A program made the position numbers and the translations under genes. A model generated the notes under the pieces. That model saw only the letters and a list, made by a program, of their open reading frames with translations, ran no database searches and was not told the DNA's origin. From an uncultured Eubacteriales bacterium (lineage in GTDB: Bacteria > Bacillota > Clostridia > Oscillospirales > Oscillospiraceae): 21,040 nt of DNA. Shown one piece after another: positions 6,146 to 14,443 of this stretch. The DNA is taken from assembly GCA_902492005.1 (NCBI GenBank), contig CABUJV010000033.1, positions 1 to 21,040 of the forward strand. Direction: 5' to 3'. The number at the start of each line of letters is the position of its first letter. The first letter of the stretch is position 1.

Positions 6146-7363
6146 ATGACAGCCATCAACGAGAATTTTCAAAAGCTGCCCGGCAGCTATCTCTTTTCTG
6201 AGATCGCCCGACGGGTGGCAGCCTATGAACAGGAGCACCCCGACAAAAAGCTGATCCGCTTAGGCATCGGAGACGTGACCCGCCCCCTTCCGGAAGCGGT
6301 GACCGCCGCCATGCACAGGGCGGTGGACGACATGGCCACCGCCGGGGGCTTCCACGGCTACGGCCCGGAGCAGGGCTACGACTTTCTGCGGGAGGCCATC
6401 GCCCGGTGCGACTATCAGGCCCGGAACGTGGATATCCAGCCCGGTGAGATCTTCGTCTCCGACGGGGCCAAGAGCGACTGCGGCAACATCGTGGACCTGT
6501 TTGCACGGGAAAACAGGGTAGCGGTCTGCGACCCGGTGTACCCGGTGTATGTGGACACCAACGCCATGGCCGGCCGGGCTGGGGACTACGACGAGGCCAC
6601 CGGCCGCTGGACCAACCTGATCTACATGCCATGTATAGCGGAAAACGGCTTTATACCCGCCATCCCGGAGGGAAAGGCCGACATGATCTACCTCTGTTTC
6701 CCCAACAACCCCACCGGCGCGGTGGCCACCCGGGCACAGCTTCAGGCCTGGGTGGATTACGCCAACGCCAACGGCTCGGTGATCCTGTTCGACGCGGCCT
6801 ACGAGGCGTTTATCACCACCCCCGGCATTCCCCACAGCATTTTTGAGATTCCGGGCGCGGAGACCTGCGCCATTGAGTTCCGCTCCTTCTCCAAGACCGC
6901 TGGCTTCACCGGCACCCGCTGTGCCTATACGGTGGTGCCCAAGGCGCTGGAGCGGGGCGGGGCCGGCCTCAACAGCCTGTGGAACCGCAGACAGTGCACC
7001 AAGTTCAACGGCGTGCCCTATGTGGTCCAGCGGGGCGCTGAGGCGGTCTACTCCGACGAGGGCCGGGCGCAGGTCCGGGAGACCCTGGACTACTACTTGA
7101 ATAACGCCCGGGTCATCCGGGAGGGCCTGACGGCTGCCGGGCTCACCGTCTCGGGCGGGGTGGATTCCCCCTATGTGTGGGCCAGAACGCCCGCCGGAAT
7201 GCCATCCTGGGACTTTTTCGACCGGCTGCTCCGGCGGGCCAATGTGGTCACTACTCCGGGTGCCGGCTTCGGCCCCAGCGGTGAGGGCTACATCCGCCTC
7301 ACCGGCTTCGGCGAGGCAACCGCCACCCAGGAGGCGGTCCGGCGCATTAAGAGCGCGCTTTAA
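6146..7363 (+). CDS. dapL: LL-diaminopimelate aminotransferase
   Basis: DapL is a PLP-dependent class I/II aminotransferase that converts tetrahydrodipicolinate directly to LL-diaminopimelate with glutamate as amino donor, bypassing the succinylated or acetylated branches. The 405-residue protein begins MTAINENFQKLPGSYLF, typical of DapL. It shows IRLGIGDVTRPLP, the substrate-pocket segment GGFHGYGPEQGYDFLREAIA, YLCFPNNPTGAV, the aspartate motif VILFDAAYEAF and the PLP lysine Lys250 in FRSFSKTAGFTGTRC. Its LL product is the substrate of DapF encoded just upstream. The ribosome-binding site is AGGAAGG at 6133-6139. A strong terminator follows at 7385-7442. The C-terminal EAVRRIKSAL is complete. 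Confidence 0.96.
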   Translation: MTAINENFQKLPGSYLFSEIARRVAAYEQEHPDKKLIRLGIGDVTRPLPEAVTAAMHRAVDDMATAGGFHGYGPEQGYDFLREAIARCDYQARNVDIQPGEIFVSDGAKSDCGNIVDLFARENRVAVCDPVYPVYVDTNAMAGRAGDYDEATGRWTNLIYMPCIAENGFIPAIPEGKADMIYLCFPNNPTGAVATRAQLQAWVDYANANGSVILFDAAYEAFITTPGIPHSIFEIPGAETCAIEFRSFSKTAGFTGTRCAYTVVPKALERGGAGLNSLWNRRQCTKFNGVPYVVQRGAEAVYSDEGRAQVRETLDYYLNNARVIREGLTAAGLTVSGGVDSPYVWARTPAGMPSWDFFDRLLRRANVVTTPGAGFGPSGEGYIRLTGFGEATATQEAVRRIKSAL

Positions 7364-7384
7364 TCGGATAGCAAAACGTACAAC

Positions 7385-7442
7385 GGGGTACGGGCGTTGG
7401 GTGGCAGAAGGTGGCCGCCCGGCGCGCGTGCCCCTATTTTTT
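7385..7442 (+). terminator. Very strong intrinsic terminator between dapL and gltB
   Basis: GGGGTACGGGCG (7385-7396) pairs with CGCGCGTGCCCC (7423-7434) with one mismatch and one G-U pair. An inner stem GGGTGGC (7399-7405) pairs with GCCGCCC (7414-7420). TATTTTTT (7435-7442) follows at once. This is a textbook Rho-independent terminator. It ends only 28 bases before the gltB start at 7471, too near for a separate gltB promoter after it. It may therefore end the dapL transcript and also act as an attenuator in front of gltB. Confidence 0.85.
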
Positions 7443-7470
7443 GATTCTGACCCGGAAAGGGGCTTTGTAC

Positions 7471-10400
7471 ATGCAAGAGAACAGACAAGAAGGCTATCGA
7501 CAGCGGGGCTTGTACGATCCTGCCTTTGAACATGACGCCTGCGGCATCGGAGCCGTGGTGGACATCAAGGGCCGCAAGAGCCATCAGACCGTGGACGACG
7601 CCCTGAAGATCGTGGAAAAGCTGGAGCACCGGGCCGGAAAGGACGCCGAAGGCAAGACCGGCGACGGCGTAGGTATCCTGCTCCAAATTTCGCACAGGTT
7701 TTTCTCTAAGGCTGTGAAGGAATGGAATTTTACCCTTGGAGAAGAGCGGGATTACGGGGTCGGCATGTTTTTCTTCCCACAGGACAGCCTGAAGCGCAGC
7801 CAGGCCAAGAAGATGTTTGAAGTCATCGTGGAGAAGGAGGGCATGGAGTTTCTGGGCTGGCGGGCGGTCCCGGTCGAACCCGGCATCCTGGGCACGAAGG
7901 CGCTGAATAAAATGCCATGCATTGAGCAGGGCTTCGTGAAGCGGCCGGAGGGCGTGGCGCAGGGCCTGGAGTTTGACCGGAAGCTCTACGTGGCCCGGAG
8001 GGTCTTTGAGCAATCGGGTGGGGACGGCACCTATGTCTGCTCGCTGTCCAGCCGTACCATCGTCTATAAGGGCATGTTCCTGGTCCATCAGCTCCGGCGG
8101 TTTTACCCGGACCTTCAGGACCAGGATTACCAGTCGGCCATTGCCCTGGTCCACTCCCGGTTTTCCACCAATACCAACCCCTCCTGGGAGCGGGCCCACC
8201 CCAACCGGCTCCTCCTTCACAATGGAGAGATCAACACCATCCGGGGCAATGCCGACCGGATGCTGGCCCGGGAGGAGACCATGTCCTCCCCTCTGCTGGA
8301 CAGCGACATGGACAAGATCCTGCCCGTCATTAACGAGGCGGGCTCCGACTCCGCCATGCTGGACAACACTCTGGAGTTCATGATGATGGCCGGCATGGAC
8401 CTGCCCCTGGCGGTCATGGTGGCTATCCCCGAACCCTGGAGCAACGATAAGACCATTTCCCGGGCCAAGCGGGATCTGTACCAATATTACGCCATCCTGA
8501 TGGAGGCGTGGGACGGCCCGGCCTCCATCCTGTTCTCCGACGGCGACGTGGTGGGCGCGGTGCTGGACCGCAACGGTCTGCGCCCCTCCCGGTACTATGT
8601 CACCGCCGACGACAAGCTGATTCTGTCCTCTGAGGTGGGGGTGCTGGATCTCCCCGCCGAGCGCATCGTCACCAAGTCCCGGTTGCAGCCCGGCAGGATG
8701 CTGCTGGTGGATACCCGGCAGGGCCGCATCATAGGGGACGAGGAGCTGAAGGCCTCCTACGCCGCCCGGCAGCCCTACGGCGAGTGGTTGGACAAAAACC
8801 TGGTTCATCTGTCCGACCTCAGCATTCCCAACCACCGGGTGGAGATGAGCTCCAAGGAGCAGCTCGCTCGGCTGCAGAAGGCCTTTGGCTATACCTACGA
8901 GGACGTGCGCAACACCATCCTCCCCATGGCCCGCACTGGCGCCGAACCCACCGCCGCTATGGGCATCGACATTCCCCTGGCCGTCCTGGATCAGGAGGGG
9001 CAGCCTCTGTTCAACTACTTCAAGCAGCTCTTTGCTCAGGTGACCAACCCGCCCATCGACGCCATCCGGGAGGAGGTGGTCACCGATACCACCGTCTACA
9101 TCGGGGATGACGGCAACCTGCTGCAGGAGAAGGCAGAAAACTGCAAAGTGCTTCAGGTCCGCAATCCCATCCTCACCTCCACCGACCTGATGAAGATCCG
9201 CCATATGAAAAAGCCCGGCTTCCATGTGGAGACGGTTTCCATCCTGTATTATAAGAACACCCCCCTCAAGCGGGCGCTGGACCACCTGTTTGTGGCGGTG
9301 GACCGGGCCTACCGCAACGGGGCCAACATCGTCATCCTCTCCGACCGGGGGGTGGACGAGAACCATGTGGCCATCCCGTCCCTGCTGGCGGTGTCCGCCA
9401 TCGAGCAGTATCTGATCCGCACCAAAAAGCGCACGGCGGTGTCCATTCTCCTGGAGTCTGCCGAGCCCCGGGACGTCCACCACTTTGCCACCCTGCTGGG
9501 CTACGGCGCCCGGGCCATCAACCCCTATCTGGCCCAGGAGACCATCGTGGAGCTCATCGAGGAGGGCCTGCTGGACAAGGAGTTTCACGCCGCCGTGGCC
9601 GACTACAATTCCGCCGTTCTTCACGGTATCGTGAAGATCGCCTCCAAGATGGGCATCTCCACCATCCAGTCTTACCAGTCCGCCCAGATCTTCGAGGCGG
9701 TGGGCATCGCCCGGGATGTCATCGACGCGTACTTTACCAACACGATCTCCCGGGTGGGCGGCATCGGCCTGGGGGAGATCGGCGCCCTGGTGGACAAGAA
9801 CCACTCCAGGGCCTTCGATCCCCTGGGCCTGGGCGCCGACCTGACGCTGGATTCCCTGGGGGCCCACAAGGCCCGGGCGGGCCACGAGGACCACATGTAT
9901 AACCCCCAGACCATCCATCTGCTCCAGGAGTCCGCCCGGCGGGGGGACTACGGGCTGTTCAAGCAGTACACCGCCCTGGTGGACGACGAGCACAAGCCGC
10001 ACACGCTGCGGGGCCTGCTGGACATCAAGTACGCTGAGAAGCCCATCTCCCTGGACGAGGTGGAGAGTGTGGATTCCATTGTCAAGCGCTTCAAGACCGG
10101 CGCCATGAGCTACGGCTCCATCTCCCAGGAGGCCCATGAATGCATGGCCCAGGCCATGAATCTGTTGGGGGGCAAGTCCAACTCCGGCGAGGGCGGCGAG
10201 CGGCCGGAGCGCCTGGGCACAGACCGGAATTCGGCCATCAAGCAGGTGGCCTCCGGCCGGTTCGGCGTCACCAGCGAATATCTGGTGTCTGCCAACGAGA
10301 TCCAGATCAAGCTGGCCCAGGGGGCCAAGCCCGGCGAAGGCGGCCACCTGCCCGGCAAGAAGGTCTATCCCTGGATCGCCAAGACCCGCTACTCCACCCC

Positions 10401-12021
10401 CGGCGTCTCCCTGATCTCCCCGCCGCCTCACCACGACATTTACTCCATCGAGGACCTGGCCCAGCTCATCTACGATCTGAAAAACGCCAACCGCAGGGCC
10501 CGCATCTCGGTGAAGCTGGTCAGCGAGGCGGGGGTGGGCACCATCGCCGCCGGCGTGGCCAAGGCGGGGGCCCAGGTGGTGCTGATCTCCGGCCATGACG
10601 GCGGCACCGGCGCCGCCCCCCGCAGCTCCATCCACGGGGCGGGCCTGCCCTGGGAGCTGGGCCTGGCCGAGACCCACCAGACTCTGATGGAAAACGGCCT
10701 GCGCTCCCGGGTGGTGGTGGAGACCGACGGCAAGCTCATGTCCGGACGGGACGTGGCCATCGCCTGCATGCTGGGCGCTGAGGAGTTCGGCTTCGCCACC
10801 GCGCCCCTGGTCACCATGGGCTGCGTCATGATGCGGGTGTGCAATCTGGACACCTGCCCCGTGGGCGTGGCCACCCAGAACCCGGAGCTGCGGAAGCGGT
10901 TTAAAGGCAAGCCGGAATACGTGGTCAACTTCATGCGCTTTATCGCCCAGGAGCTGCGGGAGCACATGGCCCGGCTGGGCGTGCGCACCGTGGACGAGCT
11001 GGTGGGCCGCACCGACCTGCTCCGGGTCCGGGAGCACGCCGTCAACGACCGGGCCGCCACCGTGGACCTGTCCGTCCTGCTCAACAATCCCCTCCACGGC
11101 ACAGGAGTGAAGGAGCACTTCGACCCGGCGGACGTCTACGACTTCCACCTGGAGGATACCGTGGACCTGAAGATCCTGGAGAAGAAGCTGAAAAATGCCC
11201 TGGAGAAGGGGGAGAAAGCCTCCATTGAGATCCCTGTCTCCTCCACGGACCGGACGCTGGGGGCCATTCTGGGTTCCGACATCACCCGGCTTCACGGCAG
11301 CGCCCTGGCGGAGGACACGCTCACCGTCAAGTGTACCGGCGGCGGCGGCCAGTCCTTTGGCGCCTTCATCCCCAAGGGGCTGACCCTGGAACTGGAGGGC
11401 GACTCCAACGACTATTTCGGCAAGGGCCTCTCCGGCGGCAAGCTGGTGGTCTATCCGCCCAGAAACAGTCCCTTCCAGGCGGAGGAGAACATCATCATCG
11501 GCAACGTGGCCCTGTACGGGGCGACCTCCGGCAAGGCCTTTGTCTGCGGCGTGGCGGGGGAGCGCTTCTGCGTGCGCAACTCCGGGGCCACCGCCGTGGT
11601 GGAGGGTACCGGCGACCACGGCTGCGAGTATATGACCGGCGGCCGGGTAGTGGTGCTGGGCCGCACCGGCAAGAACTTTGCCGCGGGCATGTCCGGCGGC
11701 GTAGCCTATGTTTTGGACGAGGGCCGGGACCTGTATATGCGGCTGAACAAGGACCTGGTGTCCATGGACCTGGTGACGGAGAAACACGACATCTCCGAGC
11801 TCAAGGCACTGATTCAGGAGCATGTGGCTGCCACCGGCTCCCGGCGGGGCATGGAGATCCTGACCAGCTTCGAGCGCTATGTGCCCCTGTTTAAAAAAAT
11901 TCTGCCTTATGACTATGACCGGATGCTGCGCACCATCGCCCAATTGGAGGAGAAGGGCATGAACCGGGAGCAGGCCGAAGTGGAGGCCTTTTATCTGAAT
12001 ACGAAGGGAGGGGAGCAGTAA
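7471..12021 (+). CDS. gltB: Glutamate synthase large (alpha) subunit
   Basis: Takes the amide nitrogen of glutamine and transfers it to 2-oxoglutarate, giving two glutamates (GOGAT). The 1516-residue protein has the full family layout: class II glutamine amidotransferase from Cys24 (HDACGIGAV) after a 23-residue leader, to about 430; a central domain to about 780; the FMN-binding synthase domain (KTGAMSYGSISQEAH, GEGGHLPGKKVYPWIA, GHDGGTGAAPRSS); the 3Fe-4S cluster motif CVMMRVCNLDTC (CX5CX4C, from about residue 1118); and the C-terminal GXGXG beta-helix (GGKLVVYPP, TGGRVVVLGRTGKNFAAGMSGG). The ATG at 7471 has AAAGGGG eight bases upstream. A longer frame from 7411 would begin inside the terminator and is rejected. 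gltD starts within the stop codon (TAATG), so the subunits are translationally coupled. Confidence 0.97.
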   Translation: MQENRQEGYRQRGLYDPAFEHDACGIGAVVDIKGRKSHQTVDDALKIVEKLEHRAGKDAEGKTGDGVGILLQISHRFFSKAVKEWNFTLGEERDYGVGMFFFPQDSLKRSQAKKMFEVIVEKEGMEFLGWRAVPVEPGILGTKALNKMPCIEQGFVKRPEGVAQGLEFDRKLYVARRVFEQSGGDGTYVCSLSSRTIVYKGMFLVHQLRRFYPDLQDQDYQSAIALVHSRFSTNTNPSWERAHPNRLLLHNGEINTIRGNADRMLAREETMSSPLLDSDMDKILPVINEAGSDSAMLDNTLEFMMMAGMDLPLAVMVAIPEPWSNDKTISRAKRDLYQYYAILMEAWDGPASILFSDGDVVGAVLDRNGLRPSRYYVTADDKLILSSEVGVLDLPAERIVTKSRLQPGRMLLVDTRQGRIIGDEELKASYAARQPYGEWLDKNLVHLSDLSIPNHRVEMSSKEQLARLQKAFGYTYEDVRNTILPMARTGAEPTAAMGIDIPLAVLDQEGQPLFNYFKQLFAQVTNPPIDAIREEVVTDTTVYIGDDGNLLQEKAENCKVLQVRNPILTSTDLMKIRHMKKPGFHVETVSILYYKNTPLKRALDHLFVAVDRAYRNGANIVILSDRGVDENHVAIPSLLAVSAIEQYLIRTKKRTAVSILLESAEPRDVHHFATLLGYGARAINPYLAQETIVELIEEGLLDKEFHAAVADYNSAVLHGIVKIASKMGISTIQSYQSAQIFEAVGIARDVIDAYFTNTISRVGGIGLGEIGALVDKNHSRAFDPLGLGADLTLDSLGAHKARAGHEDHMYNPQTIHLLQESARRGDYGLFKQYTALVDDEHKPHTLRGLLDIKYAEKPISLDEVESVDSIVKRFKTGAMSYGSISQEAHECMAQAMNLLGGKSNSGEGGERPERLGTDRNSAIKQVASGRFGVTSEYLVSANEIQIKLAQGAKPGEGGHLPGKKVYPWIAKTRYSTPGVSLISPPPHHDIYSIEDLAQLIYDLKNANRRARISVKLVSEAGVGTIAAGVAKAGAQVVLISGHDGGTGAAPRSSIHGAGLPWELGLAETHQTLMENGLRSRVVVETDGKLMSGRDVAIACMLGAEEFGFATAPLVTMGCVMMRVCNLDTCPVGVATQNPELRKRFKGKPEYVVNFMRFIAQELREHMARLGVRTVDELVGRTDLLRVREHAVNDRAATVDLSVLLNNPLHGTGVKEHFDPADVYDFHLEDTVDLKILEKKLKNALEKGEKASIEIPVSSTDRTLGAILGSDITRLHGSALAEDTLTVKCTGGGGQSFGAFIPKGLTLELEGDSNDYFGKGLSGGKLVVYPPRNSPFQAEENIIIGNVALYGATSGKAFVCGVAGERFCVRNSGATAVVEGTGDHGCEYMTGGRVVVLGRTGKNFAAGMSGGVAYVLDEGRDLYMRLNKDLVSMDLVTEKHDISELKALIQEHVAATGSRRGMEILTSFERYVPLFKKILPYDYDRMLRTIAQLEEKGMNREQAEVEAFYLNTKGGEQ

Positions 12022-13481
12022 TGGGAAAACCCACCGGTTTTATGGAATATCAGCGCCAGAGCAACCCGGCTCAGGCCCCACAGGAGCGGATCCGGCACTT
12101 TGGCGAGTTCCACCCGCGGCTGGACCGGGAGGAGCGCCGGCGGCAGGGAGCCCGCTGCATGGAGTGCGGCGTCCCCTTCTGCCAATCCGGCTCCGTCCTG
12201 AACGGCATGGTCTCTGGCTGTCCGCTGCACAATCTGATTCCCGAGTGGAACGATCTGATCTATACGGGCAACTTCGGGCACGCCGTCCAACGGCTGCTCA
12301 AGACCAACAACTTCCCGGAATTCACCGGCCGGGTCTGCCCGGCCCTGTGCGAGGCGGCCTGCACCTGCGGCCTCAACGGCGAAGCGGTCACCGTCAAGGA
12401 AAACGAGCTGGGAGCCATTGAGGACGCCTGGGAAAAAGGGCTCATCCAGCCCCATCCGCCCAAAGTCCGCACCGGCAAGCAGGTGGCGGTGGTGGGTTCC
12501 GGACCCTCCGGCCTGGCGGCGGCCGACCAGCTCAATAAGCGGGGCCATACGGTCACCGTCTTTGAGCGGGCGGACCGGATCGGGGGACTGCTGATGTACG
12601 GCATTCCCAACATGAAACTGGAGAAGCAGATCGTTCAGCGGCGGGTCGATCTGATGGCCGCCGAGGGAGTGAACTTCGTCACCGGCGTGGACGTGGGGAA
12701 GGACAAGTCCGCCAAGGAGCTGCTGCGGGACTTCGACGCGGTGGTGCTGTGCTGCGGCGCGGGAAATCCCAGGGATTTGTCCGTGCCGGGAAGGGATGGA
12801 AAGGATATCTACTTTGCAGTTGATTTTCTCAAATCCACGACCAAGAGCCTTCTGGATTCGGAGCTCAAGGACAGACAATATCTCTCCGCCAAGGGCAGGC
12901 AAGTGGTTATCGTGGGCGGCGGCGATACGGGCAACGACTGCGTGGGAACCTGCATCCGCCACGGCTGCAAGTCGGTGGTCCAGTTGGAGATGATGCCCAA
13001 GGCGCCGGACCGCCGGACCGAACAGAATCCCTGGCCGGAGTGGCCCAGGGTGTGCAAGACCGACTACGGCCAGGAGGAGGCCATCGCCGTTTTTGGACGG
13101 GACCCACGGGTTTATCAGACCACGGTTACCGAGTGCGTTCGGGACGACAAGGGCAGACTCACCGCCATCAAAACGGTGAAGCTGACGCCGGACCTGAAAC
13201 CAGTGGAAGGCAGCGAGTCCGCCATGCCCTGCGATCTGCTGCTCATTGCGGCGGGCTTTTTGGGCTGCCAGAGCTATGTGCCGGAGGCCTTCGGCGCGGC
13301 TCTGACCCCGCGGGCAACGGTGCAGACCGAGGCGGGAAGATACGCCTCCAGCGTACCCAAGGTGTTCACTGCGGGCGACATGCACCGGGGCCAGTCCCTG
13401 GTGGTCTGGGCCATCCAGGAGGGCCGGGCCGCCGCCCGGGAGGTGGACGAATCCCTCATGGGCTATACCAACCTGGAGTGA
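12021..13481 (+). CDS. gltD: Glutamate synthase small (beta) subunit, NAD(P)H oxidoreductase
   Basis: Feeds electrons from NAD(P)H through FAD and [4Fe-4S] clusters to the GltB subunit. The protein has 486 residues. The N-terminal cysteines Cys46, Cys49, Cys54 and Cys67, and Cys106, Cys110, Cys114 and Cys116, match the two-cluster domain shared with dihydropyrimidine dehydrogenase. The FAD-binding motif is VVGSGPSGLAAA (about 157-168). The nucleotide-binding motif is VVIVGGGDTGND (about 294-305). RIGGLLMYGIPNMKLEK and the C-terminal VFTAGDMHRGQSLVVWAIQEGR are typical. The start ATG at 12021 overlaps the gltB stop by one base and has GGAGGGGAG just upstream. A strong terminator follows. Confidence 0.96.
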   Translation: MGKPTGFMEYQRQSNPAQAPQERIRHFGEFHPRLDREERRRQGARCMECGVPFCQSGSVLNGMVSGCPLHNLIPEWNDLIYTGNFGHAVQRLLKTNNFPEFTGRVCPALCEAACTCGLNGEAVTVKENELGAIEDAWEKGLIQPHPPKVRTGKQVAVVGSGPSGLAAADQLNKRGHTVTVFERADRIGGLLMYGIPNMKLEKQIVQRRVDLMAAEGVNFVTGVDVGKDKSAKELLRDFDAVVLCCGAGNPRDLSVPGRDGKDIYFAVDFLKSTTKSLLDSELKDRQYLSAKGRQVVIVGGGDTGNDCVGTCIRHGCKSVVQLEMMPKAPDRRTEQNPWPEWPRVCKTDYGQEEAIAVFGRDPRVYQTTVTECVRDDKGRLTAIKTVKLTPDLKPVEGSESAMPCDLLLIAAGFLGCQSYVPEAFGAALTPRATVQTEAGRYASSVPKVFTAGDMHRGQSLVVWAIQEGRAAAREVDESLMGYTNLE

Positions 13482-13492
13482 GAGCGCTGCTT

Positions 13493-13528
13493 CGAATGGG
13501 CCGCAGTTTGCGGCCCATTCGTCATTTT
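13493..13528 (+). terminator. Terminator of gltBD
   Basis: CGAATGGGCCGCA (13493-13505) and TGCGGCCCATTCG (13509-13521) are perfect inverted copies with a minimal loop, beginning 11 bases after the gltD stop. TCATTTTAT follows. The stem is very stable and the T run moderate. Confidence 0.85.
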
Positions 13529-13532
13529 ATGG

Positions 13533-13561
13533 TTGCACCGGGCTGCCGGGTGCTTTATTAT
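13533..13561 (+). promoter_or_regulatory. Candidate promoter of the GH25 gene
   Basis: TTGCAC (13533-13538), a 17-base spacer and TATTAT (13556-13561). Transcription would start near 13568, only two to five bases before the GTG (13570) or ATG (13573) start codon. No purine-rich ribosome-binding site is seen between, so the message may be leaderless. Confidence 0.5.
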
Positions 13562-13572
13562 GTTGCCTGGTG

Positions 13573-14331
13573 ATGGCATTGCGACGAATTTGGATTTCCT
13601 GCAAACGGCTCCTGCTCTGGCTGTTGGCGCTGTCGGCGGTGTGCTCCGTGGCCCTGGGCATGATGCGCTGGCAGGGCTATCTTTTGCTGCCCCAGGAGGC
13701 TGATCCGCCTGCCTGGGAGGTCTTCGGCGTGGATGTGTCGGCCTATCAGGGCCGGATCGACTGGCAGGCCCTGCGGGAGCAGGGGGTGGATTTCGCCTTC
13801 ATCAAGGCCACGGAGGGCAGTTCCCTCCAGGACCGCTACTTTGCCGACAACTGGGCGGCGGCTCAGGCGGCGGGGATACGGGTGGGCGCCTACCACTTTT
13901 TCAGCTATGACAGCCCCGGCGAGACCCAGGCGGACAATTTTCTCTCCATGGTGCCGGTGACGGCGGGGACCCTGCCCCCGGTGGTGGACATCGAGTTCTA
14001 CGGGGACAAGCTCCAGAACCTGCCCCGGCGGGAGGATGTAAAGACGGTGCTGGACCCGCTGCTGGCCCGGCTGGAGGAGCACTATGGCGTGAAGCCGGTC
14101 TTGTATGTCACCTACCGCTCCTACCGGCTGTATATCGCCGGCAGAGACTACCGGGACTATCCCCTGTGGTTCAGCAGCCCCGTGGTGTCCCCCGTCGGCA
14201 AGGGCTGGGATTTTTGGCAGTATTCCCACAGCGCCAGCCTGACGGGCTATTCCGGGCCGGAGGAGCGCATCGACCTGAATGTGTTCCGGGGCAGCATGGA
14301 GGAGTTCCGGTGTTTTGGATACCCGGAGTGA
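13573..14331 (+). CDS. Membrane-anchored GH25 family lysozyme (muramidase)
   Basis: A 252-residue protein with an N-terminal membrane segment (about residues 12-30, after basic KR residues) and a GH25 domain from about 50 to 245. GH25 enzymes cleave the MurNAc-GlcNAc bond of peptidoglycan. Expected active-site residues are visible: Asp54 in FGVDVSAYQGRIDW, and Asp139 and Glu141 in PPVVDIEFYG. FIKATEGSS, VGAYHFFSY and WDFWQYS are family signatures. The membrane segment has no clear signal-peptidase site, so it may be an anchor holding the enzyme outside the membrane. The neighbouring murB block suggests a cell-wall role. Start choice is uncertain: GTG at 13570 and ATG at 13573 are adjacent, and neither has a ribosome-binding site. 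It is flanked by terminators on both sides, so it is transcribed alone. Confidence 0.88.
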   Translation: MALRRIWISCKRLLLWLLALSAVCSVALGMMRWQGYLLLPQEADPPAWEVFGVDVSAYQGRIDWQALREQGVDFAFIKATEGSSLQDRYFADNWAAAQAAGIRVGAYHFFSYDSPGETQADNFLSMVPVTAGTLPPVVDIEFYGDKLQNLPRREDVKTVLDPLLARLEEHYGVKPVLYVTYRSYRLYIAGRDYRDYPLWFSSPVVSPVGKGWDFWQYSHSASLTGYSGPEERIDLNVFRGSMEEFRCFGYPE

Positions 14332-14337
14332 AGGAGG

Positions 14338-14375
14338 ATAGGCGCAGGCAGTTTTCTTGCCTGCGCCTATTCTAT
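14338..14375 (+). terminator. Terminator after the GH25 gene
   Basis: ATAGGCGCAGGCA (14338-14350) and TGCCTGCGCCTAT (14358-14370) form a perfect 13-bp stem with a T-rich 7-base loop, starting six bases after the stop codon. TCTATTT follows. The GGAGG at 14333-14337 just before it has no start codon after it. Confidence 0.8.
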
Positions 14376-14398
14376 TTCCCGGCGGATTCTGGTATAAT
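14370..14398 (+). promoter_or_regulatory. Candidate promoter of the murB operon
   Basis: A perfect TATAAT at 14393-14398 with an extended TGG in front (14390-14392). The -35 box, TTCTAT at 14370-14375 with a 17-base spacer, is poor and overlaps the tail of the preceding terminator. Transcription would start near 14405, about 39 bases before the murB start. Confidence 0.6.
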
Positions 14399-14443
14399 GT
14401 CTTAATAATATGGACCACTGTGTCCGGTCGTATGGAGGTCATT

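Noticed and set aside
7411..7470. An N-terminal extension of gltB from an upstream GTG
   Set aside because: It would start inside the terminator hairpin and adds residues not seen before the conserved DACGIG start. The ATG at 7471 has a proper ribosome-binding site.
7360..11943. A reverse-strand open frame of more than 1500 codons opposite gltB
   Set aside because: It lies entirely over gltB, whose protein matches glutamate synthase from end to end. In G/C-rich genes with G/C at third positions the opposite strand often lacks stops. The predicted protein is low-complexity (G, H, L, V, Q rich) with no family features and no ribosome-binding site.
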